In this document: piece after piece, positions 28,333 to 35,763 of the stretch
Layout of the letters: each line of letters starts with the position of its first letter
Numbering within the stretch: the first letter of the stretch is position 1
Origin: Ferruginibacter sp.
Lineage (GTDB): Bacteria > Bacteroidota > Bacteroidia > Chitinophagales > Chitinophagaceae
Direction: 5' to 3'
Length of the DNA: 51,333 nucleotides
Assembly (NCBI GenBank): GCA_019638575.1
Contig: JAHBTN010000024.1
Coordinates: 1 to 51,333 of the forward strand
Position numbers and translations under genes: made by a program
Notes under the pieces: model-generated
Databases searched by the model: none
What the model was told of the DNA's origin: nothing
What the model saw: the letters and a program-made list of their open reading frames with translations, nothing else

Positions 28333-28638
28333 TTAAATTTCATTTTCTCCTTCATACAATTGAAGCCTGTTATTTAAATGGTTTATATGCTGTTGCATTT
28401 TAGCCATTTCATTTAATAAATGTGTAATGCTTTCAATGCCTTCAATATTTATATCCATATCATAATACAGCCTTGCCATTTTTTCTAATTGAGGCAGCTG
28501 TTGTTGTGGAATGACTAATTTTTCTTCTACAATCTCCAGTTCAATAAGCCCTTCATTTTTTAAAGCATATAAAAACGACATTTCAACATGATGGTGTAAA
28601 CAAAATTCATCTGCTGCTATTGTTTCCTGTTGTTGCAT
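28333..28638 (-). CDS. cbpM: Chaperone modulator CbpM
   Basis: The 101-residue helical protein resembles CbpM, the modulator that binds the J domain of CbpA and blocks its co-chaperone activity and DNA binding. It begins with a MerR-like segment (DEFCLHHHVEMSFLYALKNEGLIEL) and ends in a helix rich in His and Gln. It lies 5 bases after the CbpA-type gene in the classic cbpA-cbpM order, which is the strongest support. Confidence 0.85.
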   Translation of the reverse strand: MQQQETIAADEFCLHHHVEMSFLYALKNEGLIELEIVEEKLVIPQQQLPQLEKMARLYYDMDINIEGIESITHLLNEMAKMQQHINHLNNRLQLYEGENEI

Positions 28639-28643
28639 GAGTT

Positions 28644-29525
28644 TTATTTTAAGTTCTTTAATTGTGTAAAAAGTTCTTTTTGTTTTTCTGTTAGGTTGGT
28701 TGGCAGTTGTATTGAATAAGTTATATACAGGTTGCCAAACTCTCCCTCTTTTTTATAAACCGGAAAACCCTTTCCCTTTAATCTTATTTTAGTACCGTTT
28801 TGAGTTTCGGGGTTTACAGTAAGTTTTATTTTGCCATTCAGTGTATCAATAGTTATTTCTCCTCCCAGTACTGCTGTATATAAATCTATTACGGTATTCA
28901 TGTATAAATCATTGCCAAGGCGTTTAAAAACAGGGTGGGCTGTTATATTAAATGTAATGTATAAATCTCCGGCAGGCCCACCGTTTACACCCGGTGCCCC
29001 ATAGCCTTTTAATTTTATTTGTTGTCCGTTTTCAACTCCGGCCGGAATTGTTATACGTATGTTTTTACCATTAACCGTTAACACTTGCTGATGTGTTTGC
29101 ATGGCTGCTTCCAGGCTTAATGTAAGTTCTGCATGGTAATCCTGCCCTCGAAATTTTGCCTGTTGCCTTCTGCCACTGCCAAACATACTTTCAAAAAAAC
29201 TGGAAAAATCGCCACCGTCAAATTCGGAGTATGATTGCCCACCAGTTTGTTGATGTTGGTTTTGTTGATTGTAATGTTTTTGTTTTTCAAAATGCTCAGC
29301 CTGTTGCCAGTCTTTACCATACTGGTCGTACTTTTTTCTTTTTTCAGGATCGCTTAAAACTTCATTAGCTTCATTAATCTGTTGAAATTTTTTATGTGCA
29401 TCCTTATCATTTGGATTTAGGTCGGGATGAAGTTTTCGTGCCAGTTTGCGGTAAGCTTTTTTTATTTCTTCTTCGGTAGCGTTCTTAGGGATTCCCAAAA
29501 TTTCGTAATAATCAATAAACTCCAT
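28644..29525 (-). CDS. cbpA: DnaJ-class co-chaperone CbpA
   Basis: The 293-residue protein starts with a J domain ([35 protein letters not shown]) that includes the essential HPD motif. A Gly/Gln-rich linker follows ([11 protein letters not shown] and [13 protein letters not shown]), then the DnaJ C-terminal peptide-binding domain ([31 protein letters not shown]). The Cys-rich zinc finger of DnaJ is absent, as in CbpA. It stimulates DnaK. It lies next to the tRNA-Asn insertion site and precedes cbpM on the same strand. Confidence 0.92.
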   Translation of the reverse strand: MEFIDYYEILGIPKNATEEEIKKAYRKLARKLHPDLNPNDKDAHKKFQQINEANEVLSDPEKRKKYDQYGKDWQQAEHFEKQKHYNQQNQHQQTGGQSYSEFDGGDFSSFFESMFGSGRRQQAKFRGQDYHAELTLSLEAAMQTHQQVLTVNGKNIRITIPAGVENGQQIKLKGYGAPGVNGGPAGDLYITFNITAHPVFKRLGNDLYMNTVIDLYTAVLGGEITIDTLNGKIKLTVNPETQNGTKIRLKGKGFPVYKKEGEFGNLYITYSIQLPTNLTEKQKELFTQLKNLK

Positions 29526-29596
29526 TGGCAGATTTTTAAAAATGCACCAGTAAAGATACAGCAGGATTTTTTGATGAAAGTTGTACTACAAATAAA

Positions 29597-29623
29597 AAAG
29601 GGTTCGAAAATCCGAACCCTTTT
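29597..29623 (-). terminator. Original terminator of tRNA-Asn, now stranded
   Basis: Arms AAAGGGTTCG (29597-29606) and CGAACCCTTT (29613-29622) pair fully with a 6-base loop; on the minus strand a T run follows. It stands next to the remnant of tRNA-Asn, where the uninterrupted gene would have ended. The element now separates it from the live tRNA by 21.6 kb. Confidence 0.8.
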
Positions 29624-29669
29624 AGCTCCCCCTGCTGGACTTGAACCAGCGACCCTCTGATTAACAGTC
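29624..29669 (-). repeat. attL: truncated 3' half of tRNA-Asn
   Basis: This 46-bp stretch is identical to 51256-51301. It holds the tRNA 3' half from the anticodon loop to the discriminator base (29626-29669) plus two bases. The sequence beyond 29669 does not continue as tRNA, so this copy is a non-functional remnant of the chromosomal gene. Confidence 0.93.
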
Positions 29670-29791
29670 GTTACTCAGCCCCTTTTTTGATTTACTTTTT
29701 CTTTCTGTTGTTTCATAACATTCGGATTATCAATACTATTTTTTCTTTTTTCTTCTTTTATTGCTATATTATTTAGTATTTATTAGTATCT

Positions 29792-29815
29792 TTATGGTCG
29801 CATTTGTGGTCGTAA
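29792..29815. repeat. Left 24-bp direct repeat, probable integrase arm site
   Basis: This perfect 24-bp match to 51187-51210 is in the same orientation. It holds two imperfect 12-bp units, TATGGTCGCATT and TGTGGTCGTAA, sharing TGGTCG. It lies 18 bases before the integrase ATG and touches a near -7 box (TATCTTTA, 29787-29794), so binding by integrase could also repress its own gene. Confidence 0.8.
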
Positions 29816-29833
29816 TTTTTAACTGAAAGTATT

Positions 29834-31057
29834 ATGGAACAAGAGAAAGTGTACGTTTCTTTTATTTTAGAGGCATCACGTCCCAATCAAAAAAATCAAT
29901 GTCTAATTAAGATGGTGGTGTATCAGAAGCCAAATAAAAAACGCTACTCCACCGAATATCATGCAACCAAAGATGATTGGGGAAAATTAAACAGTTCTAA
30001 ACTTCGGGACGATGATTTAAAAGAATTAAAAAAGAAGCTGAATGGCATTAAGGGAAAGGCTGAAAAAAGTATTTCGAAACTTCCTGTATTTTCTTTCGTT
30101 GCTTTTGAAGAAGCTTTTTTTGCCAAATCCGAATCAGGCGAAAAGAATGCAGGACTGAAACATTGGTTTGATAAATACATTTTAAAATTAAAAAATGCTG
30201 GCAGGATTGGCACGGCCAGTTCTTATCAAACTACAATTAATTCAATCCTGAATTTTAAAAAGAACCTTTCACTTTTTGATATTACACCGGCTTTTCTTCA
30301 GCAATATGAAGACTACCTGATTACTGAGAAAAAATCATATAGTACTGTTGGAATTTATATGCGCCAACTCCGGGCTATTATTAACCAGGCAATAAATGAT
30401 AAAATTCTTTCAGCAGATTTATACCCTTTTAAAAAGTACGAAGTTCCATCCGGGCAAAATATCAAAAAGGCTTTGCCAAATGAGGATTTACAAAAACTGC
30501 TTTCCTGTACCCCATCAAATTCCGACCAGGCTAAAGCACTTGATTTTTGGATACTGTCTTATTTATGCAATGGGATGAACATGACCGATATAATTCATTT
30601 AAAACCGGAAAATATTACCGGGGACTACCTGCATTTCATTAGGGAAAAAACAAAGCGTACCAAGAAAAAAGATTTACGCCCCATCCGTGTTGGCCTAAAC
30701 CAAAAGGCACTTGTTATTATTAAGCGTCAAAAAAACATAGACAAAGCCAATCCATATCTGTTTCCAATACTTGAAGATGGTTTAAACCCTGTTACAATCA
30801 AACATCGCTGCCAGCGGTTTGTAAAGTGGGTTAATAAACACATGGAGGCAATAAGAATAGATTTGAAGATTGAACAGAAAGTAGGTACATACGCTGCACG
30901 CCATAGCTTTAGTACAGTTCTAAAGCGAAAAGGAGCTCCAACCTCATTTATTAAAGAATCGTTAGGCCATAGTTCCGAACTTACAACTGAAAATTATTTA
31001 GATAGTTTTACTGATGATGTAAAATTAGATTATGCCAAAATGTTAACTGATTTGTAA
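29834..31057 (+). CDS. Tyrosine-type integrase
   Basis: The 407-residue recombinase inserts and excises the element at tRNA-Asn. The N-terminal part is an arm-type DNA-binding domain of the Bacteroidota kind (EQEKVYVSFILEASRPNQKNQCL), then a SAM-like core-binding domain from about residue 105. The catalytic domain has ARHSF (R356, H357), GH (H379) and the nucleophile Y388 in TTENYLDSF. The first catalytic Arg is replaced in YLCNGMNMTDIIHLK, as in other members of this GMN-type family. It is one base from the next gene, so the two are co-translated. Confidence 0.93.
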   Translation: MEQEKVYVSFILEASRPNQKNQCLIKMVVYQKPNKKRYSTEYHATKDDWGKLNSSKLRDDDLKELKKKLNGIKGKAEKSISKLPVFSFVAFEEAFFAKSESGEKNAGLKHWFDKYILKLKNAGRIGTASSYQTTINSILNFKKNLSLFDITPAFLQQYEDYLITEKKSYSTVGIYMRQLRAIINQAINDKILSADLYPFKKYEVPSGQNIKKALPNEDLQKLLSCTPSNSDQAKALDFWILSYLCNGMNMTDIIHLKPENITGDYLHFIREKTKRTKKKDLRPIRVGLNQKALVIIKRQKNIDKANPYLFPILEDGLNPVTIKHRCQRFVKWVNKHMEAIRIDLKIEQKVGTYAARHSFSTVLKRKGAPTSFIKESLGHSSELTTENYLDSFTDDVKLDYAKMLTDL

Positions 31058-31058
31058 T

Positions 31059-32099
31059 ATGAGTACTTTACTATTAACCATAGAAGATATTATCATTGGC
31101 GGGAAACGGCCCTGGGTAGATAATAATTTGAAATCAGATGCAATCTATAACCAAACGATTTCTTCACAATCAAAATTAAATCCAACATTTGAAACAGGCT
31201 CTATAGTTGAGTTCCCAAATCCTGTAACCCCAATTAGGACATATTATTTTAATCTTATTCAAACGACTGCTGTAAATTTTCTAAACACCATCATTAACCT
31301 TGCTGACAACACAACTATTAAAAACGAAAAATTATATTGGGCTCACAAAGAAGGTCATATGCCTGTGGTAGTTTTAATAGAAAAATTAAATACAATAATT
31401 AAAACCAACTCTCTTTCATGGGAGGTATTTCAAGGACCCGTATTAGGAAGAGATCATGAAGCAAAAAAGAGAAATTCAGCTTATGTTACACAAACACTTA
31501 AATATTTTTTATTACACATCTTATATGAATTGCAATTCCAATTCCCTGACTTAATTCCAAATACTGCAAACAGTTTGGAAGAACTTAATAACAGGTATTT
31601 TGAAGAATCTTTACACAAGGGCATTCTTATCGAACGTGAAGTTATTACTAATACTCCCCAAAAAACTCAGTTAAATACTAAAGAAGACATAATCAATTTT
31701 GCACACCCAATGGATGAAGATGCGGATGAAAATGAACCTGTAATAACTTTTAATAAAATATTGGTCAATAAAGAAAAGTATCTATCAGTTGAAAAGCAAA
31801 TTCATTCTTTCAATTTAATAAATAAGCACAGTGATTTTATTAAAAATAAGGGCCAACGCCATTCTGAAAAACTTGCTGCAATTCTGGCCATATTATTTGA
31901 GAAAAAATATTTCAACACCGAATGTTTCCTAAATGGAAAGGGAAAAACAAAAATCACAAGAACTGATATAGCCCGGATTATTGAAAAAAGATACACCTGC
32001 CATATTGAAAGACAATTTTTAAAATTCACAGGGAAAAATAATGACCTTAAAGCCTTTTTAGCAACAGAAAGCACTTTTTTCAAAAGTTTAAAGGCATAG
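31059..32099 (+). CDS. Hypothetical protein in operon with the integrase
   Basis: I do not recognise this 346-residue protein. Its ATG comes one base after the integrase stop, so it is very probably part of the integration module. The middle part is helical and hydrophobic (TQTLKYFLLHILYELQFQFP), followed by an acidic stretch (NFAHPMDEDADENEPVI). The C-terminal 90 residues are basic and end with a possible winged-helix-like segment (KTKITRTDIARIIEKRY). RteC was considered, since it often lies near Bacteroidota integrases, but I cannot align it. A DNA-binding regulator or recombination accessory role is possible. Confidence 0.7.
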   Translation: MSTLLLTIEDIIIGGKRPWVDNNLKSDAIYNQTISSQSKLNPTFETGSIVEFPNPVTPIRTYYFNLIQTTAVNFLNTIINLADNTTIKNEKLYWAHKEGHMPVVVLIEKLNTIIKTNSLSWEVFQGPVLGRDHEAKKRNSAYVTQTLKYFLLHILYELQFQFPDLIPNTANSLEELNNRYFEESLHKGILIEREVITNTPQKTQLNTKEDIINFAHPMDEDADENEPVITFNKILVNKEKYLSVEKQIHSFNLINKHSDFIKNKGQRHSEKLAAILAILFEKKYFNTECFLNGKGKTKITRTDIARIIEKRYTCHIERQFLKFTGKNNDLKAFLATESTFFKSLKA

Positions 32100-32104
32100 T
32101 TAGT

Positions 32105-32195
32105 ACTGAATTATCTCCACATAATTCAGTCCGATAATTCGGTCTTCCCTTAAAAGCCTTGCCCAGCAAGGCTTTTGCTATTTAGATAATTCAGT
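32105..32195. repeat. Array of ATAATTCAGT sites
   Basis: Between the integrase operon and the excisionase-like gene there are three perfect copies of a 10-mer. They are ACTGAATTAT (32105-32114, inverted) and ATAATTCAGT (32121-32130 and 32186-32195). A one-mismatch copy, ATAATTCGGT, lies at 32134-32143. The first two form a perfect 10-bp inverted repeat with a 6-bp spacer. This looks like a regulator or excisionase binding array. A terminator hairpin is nested inside it. Confidence 0.7.
32152..32176 (+). terminator. Terminator of the integrase operon
   Basis: AAAAGCCTTGC (32152-32162) and GCAAGGCTTTT (32166-32176) are perfectly complementary over 11 bases with a 3-base loop. It is symmetrical, with A on one side and T on the other, so it could also stop transcription from the right. 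Confidence 0.8.
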
Positions 32196-32300
32196 AAAAG
32201 TAGTTCAGCCCCACTTTTATTTGCTTGCACTTGTTATTCGGAAAACGGATGATGACTTTGGCCAAAGTCCATTTTAATAACATTTTAAATCGTTACTACG

Positions 32301-32591
32301 ATGGAAAAAGTCTATTTAGAGCTGCAAAAAATAAGCAAGCTGCTCGAAACACAAAACCTTCTCCGTAAGGAAGTATTAAGCCTTGCCGAAGCAAGTGCCT
32401 ATTTAGGAATGGCTGAATCTTACTTGTATAAATTGACAAGCGCATCCAGCATCCCCTTTTATAAACCAAATGGGAAGATGGTTTACTTCCGGCGCACTGA
32501 ATTAGAACAGTATTTATTGCGGAACCGAAGTACCACAGTTGATGAAATCCAATCGGATGCAAATTCCCTTGTTAAAAAACCTAAATCCTGA
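32301..32591 (+). CDS. Helix-turn-helix protein, excisionase/AlpA-like
   Basis: The 96-residue protein begins with a short helix and then EVLSLAEASAYLGMAESYLYKLTSASSIPFYKPNGKMVYFRRTELEQYLLRNR. This is the MerR-like winged HTH of excisionases and of many Bacteroidota element-borne regulators (the Y in SYLYKLT and the F/Y in MVYFRR are hallmarks). It probably directs excision or controls the replication genes downstream, which begin 5 bases after it. The ATAATTCAGT array lies just upstream, a plausible binding site. Confidence 0.88.
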   Translation: MEKVYLELQKISKLLETQNLLRKEVLSLAEASAYLGMAESYLYKLTSASSIPFYKPNGKMVYFRRTELEQYLLRNRSTTVDEIQSDANSLVKKPKS

Positions 32592-32596
32592 GCCAC

Positions 32597-33517
32597 ATGA
32601 AAACATTGAATAAAGTATCAATTGTGGGGAACACCCACTACGGCCTAAAGATTTATGCAAGGGTTTTGCAGCACTACTACCCTGGCGAAACAGTCCTTTC
32701 CCTTTCGGGAAGGGACTGCAAGCCCTCAAAAAACCCTTTCAATCAGGATAAGCCAACTCTGCATATTCAGATTGTGAACAATGTAGCAGTACACGAAGAT
32801 TTGGAAGATGCTATTCCGTCAGGAGATGTTTTTGATTTTGCCTCACGGCATTATCAGTTAGCGGATGATGCTTTATTAGAATTTCTGAACACAGAAATGA
32901 ATTTAGGCTTAGTAAAAAATCTGGCAATATTGGAAGAACATTATTCCAATGAAGTTCCCGAACGCAAGCCAAAACCAATTCATTATCCTTCGTTCAGTTT
33001 CTTTCAAGCACCGGTTACAAACACTATCCCTGGCGATACTGCTTCTCTTTTAGAAATCTACCAATTACTGAAAGATGATTGCTACAAGCAAAAAACTAAC
33101 GAGCTAAGAAGCATACAAGACAAAAAAGCTGCACGAAAATTCAAGGCAGCAGGATTTGACTATGTTACTTTTTCAGGCACATTTTCCAAAAGAAGCGATG
33201 AAGCACTTATCAGGCATTCAGGGCTAATCACTATTGACTTTGACCATATAGGCAACATTGCCGAATTAAGGACAAAACTGTTGCAGGACGAATACTTTGA
33301 AACAGAACTTTTGTTCGTTTCACCTTCTGGCGATGGCATCAAGTGGATTATCCCGATTGACATTTCAAAAGCTACGCATCAGGACTATTTCCGTGCCATA
33401 GCAAGCTACATAAAACAAACCTACGGTTTGGACATTGACCAATCCGGCAAGGACGTTTCAAGAGCTTGCTTCATTGCACACGATGCCGAAGCATTTATTA
33501 ACCCTAAATACATTTAA
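32597..33517 (+). CDS. BT4734/VirE N-terminal PrimPol-like protein
   Basis: The 306-residue protein resembles the BT4734/BF3469 family, whose domain is an archaeo-eukaryotic primase fold (VirE N-terminal). Visible marks are ITIDFDHIG with D214 and D216 as metal ligands, then FVSPSGDGIKW (S242-W250), and the third acid area DIDQSGKDVSRACFI. Such proteins prime or polymerise DNA on mobile elements. It lies between the excisionase-like gene and a DUF3987 protein, a common triad in Bacteroidota islands. Whether it polymerises is unproven. Confidence 0.82.
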   Translation: MKTLNKVSIVGNTHYGLKIYARVLQHYYPGETVLSLSGRDCKPSKNPFNQDKPTLHIQIVNNVAVHEDLEDAIPSGDVFDFASRHYQLADDALLEFLNTEMNLGLVKNLAILEEHYSNEVPERKPKPIHYPSFSFFQAPVTNTIPGDTASLLEIYQLLKDDCYKQKTNELRSIQDKKAARKFKAAGFDYVTFSGTFSKRSDEALIRHSGLITIDFDHIGNIAELRTKLLQDEYFETELLFVSPSGDGIKWIIPIDISKATHQDYFRAIASYIKQTYGLDIDQSGKDVSRACFIAHDAEAFINPKYI

Positions 33518-33521
33518 TAAA

Positions 33522-35237
33522 ATGGCAAAGAAAGAATTTATACCTTCTGATTGGTTAGAAAAACCAAAACAGATACAAACAGAGCCCGTGCAGTTCCAGC
33601 CAAATGTATTGCCGGGCAATGAACAAATAGAACAGGTAATCCAGGAGATTGAAGCAAGGAATATTGACATTGCTTCCGCCTATGCAGATTGGCGGGATAT
33701 TGGTTTCGCATTCGCCGATGCCTTTGGCGAAAGTGGAAGAGATTATTTTCACCGCATCAGTTGTTTTTATCCTGATTACACCGTTGCCGATTGCAATTCA
33801 CAATATGATAATTGCCTTAAAGCAAGCGGCACGGGTATTACGCTGGCTACATTTTTTTACCACGCCAAACAAGCAGGTATCAAGTTGCTGCCGAAGGCAT
33901 CTAAAGAAGATATACCGCCGGAAGTGCTACCCACTCTGGGGCAGCAGGTATATGATGCCCTGCCCGATTTTCTAAAATCAGTTATCAGCATTGCCACAAC
34001 TGAAGAAGAAAAAGACATACTGATATTGGGCAGTATCGTTTGTCTTAGTGCTTGTTTGCACAAGCTCTATGGTATCTATGACGGTAAAAAAGTGTATTCA
34101 AATCTTTACCTGTTCATCACGGCACAGGCATCCGCAGGAAAAGGAAGGTTGGTTCATTGCAAGCAATTAGTAAAACCCGTCCATCGGCATTTAAGAGAGC
34201 AAGCCACGTTGTTGAAGCAACAATATGAATTGGAAATGTTGGACTACAATCAAAACAAGGGTAAAGACAGCAATGTTCAGAAACCTAATAAGCCGCCTGA
34301 AAAAATGTTGTTCATTCCGGCTAACAATAGCACTACCGGAGTATATCAACTTCTTAGCGACAACGAAAGCAGGGGTTTAATGTTTGAAACCGAAGGCGAT
34401 ACTTTGGCGCAGGCTTTCAAAACAGATTACGGTAATTTCAGCGAAGGTTTCCGAAAAGCATATCACCACGAAACTATTTCTTACTACCGACGTACTGATA
34501 GAGAGTATGCCGATATTGAAGCTCCTTGTTTATCTACCGTACTTTCTGGTACTCCTAAGCAAATTGCCACCCTGATTCCAAATGCAGAAAACGGCTTATT
34601 CAGCCGCTTCATTTTCTACTTTATGAATGTGCAGGTTTCATGGAAAAATGTATTCAGATTTGACAGCGATAATGGATTGGATGATTACTTTGATGGCTTA
34701 GGAAGTAAATTTTTCAGTCTGTACCAAATGCTGGCAAGCGGCACAGAACTTCAATTTTCCCTTACCGCACCGCAGCAACAGCAGTTCAATTCTTTGTTTG
34801 AACAGTTGCATAGCACACAAATTGCTTTACAGGGATTGGATTATATGGCCACGGTTCGACGCCTTGGGTTGATTGCTTTTCGTTTGTGTATGATACTCTC
34901 TGCACTCCGCATTATGGAACACGGTGAAATTCCGCCCAGCTTGATTTGTGAGGACAGGGATTTTCAAACCGTAATGGCAATGGTTAAAGTATTAGTGCGG
35001 CATTCCGGCAAAGTCTTTACCGAACTGCCCGAAGATGCACCCAAACCCAAGCGCAAAAACCAAAAAGAACGCTTCTACGAAGCATTACCAACCGCTTTCA
35101 ATAGGCAGGAATATTTAAAGATAGCTCTGTCAATGAACATACCCGACAAAACCGCAGAAGGTTACATAACCGATTGCTGTAAAAAAAGCTTATTGCATCG
35201 GGATAAGAAAGATTACTATTTAAAACCTGAACCATAG
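33522..35237 (+). CDS. PriCT-2/DUF3987 replication protein
   Basis: The 571-residue protein is of the DUF3987 family found in element replication modules. The N-terminal part has a PriCT-2 domain (IASAYADWRDIGFAFADAF), a primase-associated fold. The DUF3987 core follows with a degenerate P-loop, ASAGKGRL (203-210), and LMFETEGDTLAQAF. The start is ATG 33522, four bases after the previous stop; a longer frame to 33435 lies inside that gene. With the PrimPol-like protein it would form a split primase-helicase pair. A hairpin at 35226-35247 spans its stop codon. Confidence 0.85.
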   Translation: MAKKEFIPSDWLEKPKQIQTEPVQFQPNVLPGNEQIEQVIQEIEARNIDIASAYADWRDIGFAFADAFGESGRDYFHRISCFYPDYTVADCNSQYDNCLKASGTGITLATFFYHAKQAGIKLLPKASKEDIPPEVLPTLGQQVYDALPDFLKSVISIATTEEEKDILILGSIVCLSACLHKLYGIYDGKKVYSNLYLFITAQASAGKGRLVHCKQLVKPVHRHLREQATLLKQQYELEMLDYNQNKGKDSNVQKPNKPPEKMLFIPANNSTTGVYQLLSDNESRGLMFETEGDTLAQAFKTDYGNFSEGFRKAYHHETISYYRRTDREYADIEAPCLSTVLSGTPKQIATLIPNAENGLFSRFIFYFMNVQVSWKNVFRFDSDNGLDDYFDGLGSKFFSLYQMLASGTELQFSLTAPQQQQFNSLFEQLHSTQIALQGLDYMATVRRLGLIAFRLCMILSALRIMEHGEIPPSLICEDRDFQTVMAMVKVLVRHSGKVFTELPEDAPKPKRKNQKERFYEALPTAFNRQEYLKIALSMNIPDKTAEGYITDCCKKSLLHRDKKDYYLKPEP

Positions 35238-35299
35238 CAAGTTCAGGATTTTAAGGAAACAGAGGGAAGTAACCCTATTGGGCGTACTTTCTTTTTTTT
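35226..35299 (+). terminator. Tandem hairpins ending the replication module
   Basis: CCTGAAC (35226-35232) and GTTCAGG (35241-35247) form a perfect 7-bp stem across the DUF3987 stop codon. A second, bulged hairpin at 35267-35289 (AAGTA...TACTT around CCC...GGG) is followed by ten pyrimidines, mostly T. The second is the likely terminator. Confidence 0.55.
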
Positions 35300-35371
35300 A
35301 TTTCCTGCATGTCCTCTATTTCCTTACTTTTCTTATACTAACATATTTAGCGTTGCTTTTCTTTGTTTTCT

Positions 35372-35398
35372 TATATTTGCCAATATTTGACAAGTCAA
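35372..35398 (+). promoter_or_regulatory. Promoter and operator of the restriction operon
   Basis: TATATTTG (35372-35379) is a full match to the -7 consensus. Just downstream, at the expected start of transcription, lies the palindrome TTGAC-AA-GTCAA (35387-35398). Binding of the XRE protein encoded at 35466 would block its own promoter. Assignment of the operator is inference. Confidence 0.5.
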
Positions 35399-35465
35399 TA
35401 AATTATTACTGTGGCAATTGGAGCGATAGCGGAAATCGCCATTACCAAAATCAATAAACATTGCA

Positions 35466-35759
35466 ATGGCAAACCAATTTGGTAGTAAAATAAAAGAGCT
35501 TCGGAAGGCAAACGGATTGCTCCAAAGGCAGGTGGCATCACAATTAGAAATTGATACACCCATGCTTAGTAAAATTGAAAGAGGGGAACGAAAAGCCAAG
35601 AAGGAACAGGTACTTCAATTTGCAAAGCTTTACAAAGCAGACAACAACGAGCTACTCACTCTATGGTTAGCCGACCAGTTGTATGATGTTATTGAAGGCG
35701 AAGCCCTGGCAGATGAAGCATTGAAATCAGTTACTAAAAAACTAAAGAAAGACAAATAG
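35466..35759 (+). CDS. XRE-family regulator, probable restriction controller
   Basis: The 97-residue protein is a single HTH-XRE domain (GSKIKELRKANGLLQRQVASQLEIDTPMLSKIERGERKAKKEQVLQFAKLY) with an acidic-basic tail. It ends 4 bases before hsdM and is the first gene of a six-gene operon. Small XRE proteins at this place act as controllers that delay restriction until methylation has been set up. The palindrome at 35387 is a candidate operator. I infer the role from its place; the fold itself is certain. Confidence 0.88.
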   Translation: MANQFGSKIKELRKANGLLQRQVASQLEIDTPMLSKIERGERKAKKEQVLQFAKLYKADNNELLTLWLADQLYDVIEGEALADEALKSVTKKLKKDK

Positions 35760-35763
35760 CAAA

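Noticed and set aside
31059-32099. RteC-type regulator
   Set aside because: Position fits, but the sequence features of RteC that I know are not seen.
33435-33521. Longer start of the DUF3987 gene
   Set aside because: The extra 29 residues lie inside the preceding PrimPol gene in another frame; the ATG at 33522 is 4 bases after its stop.
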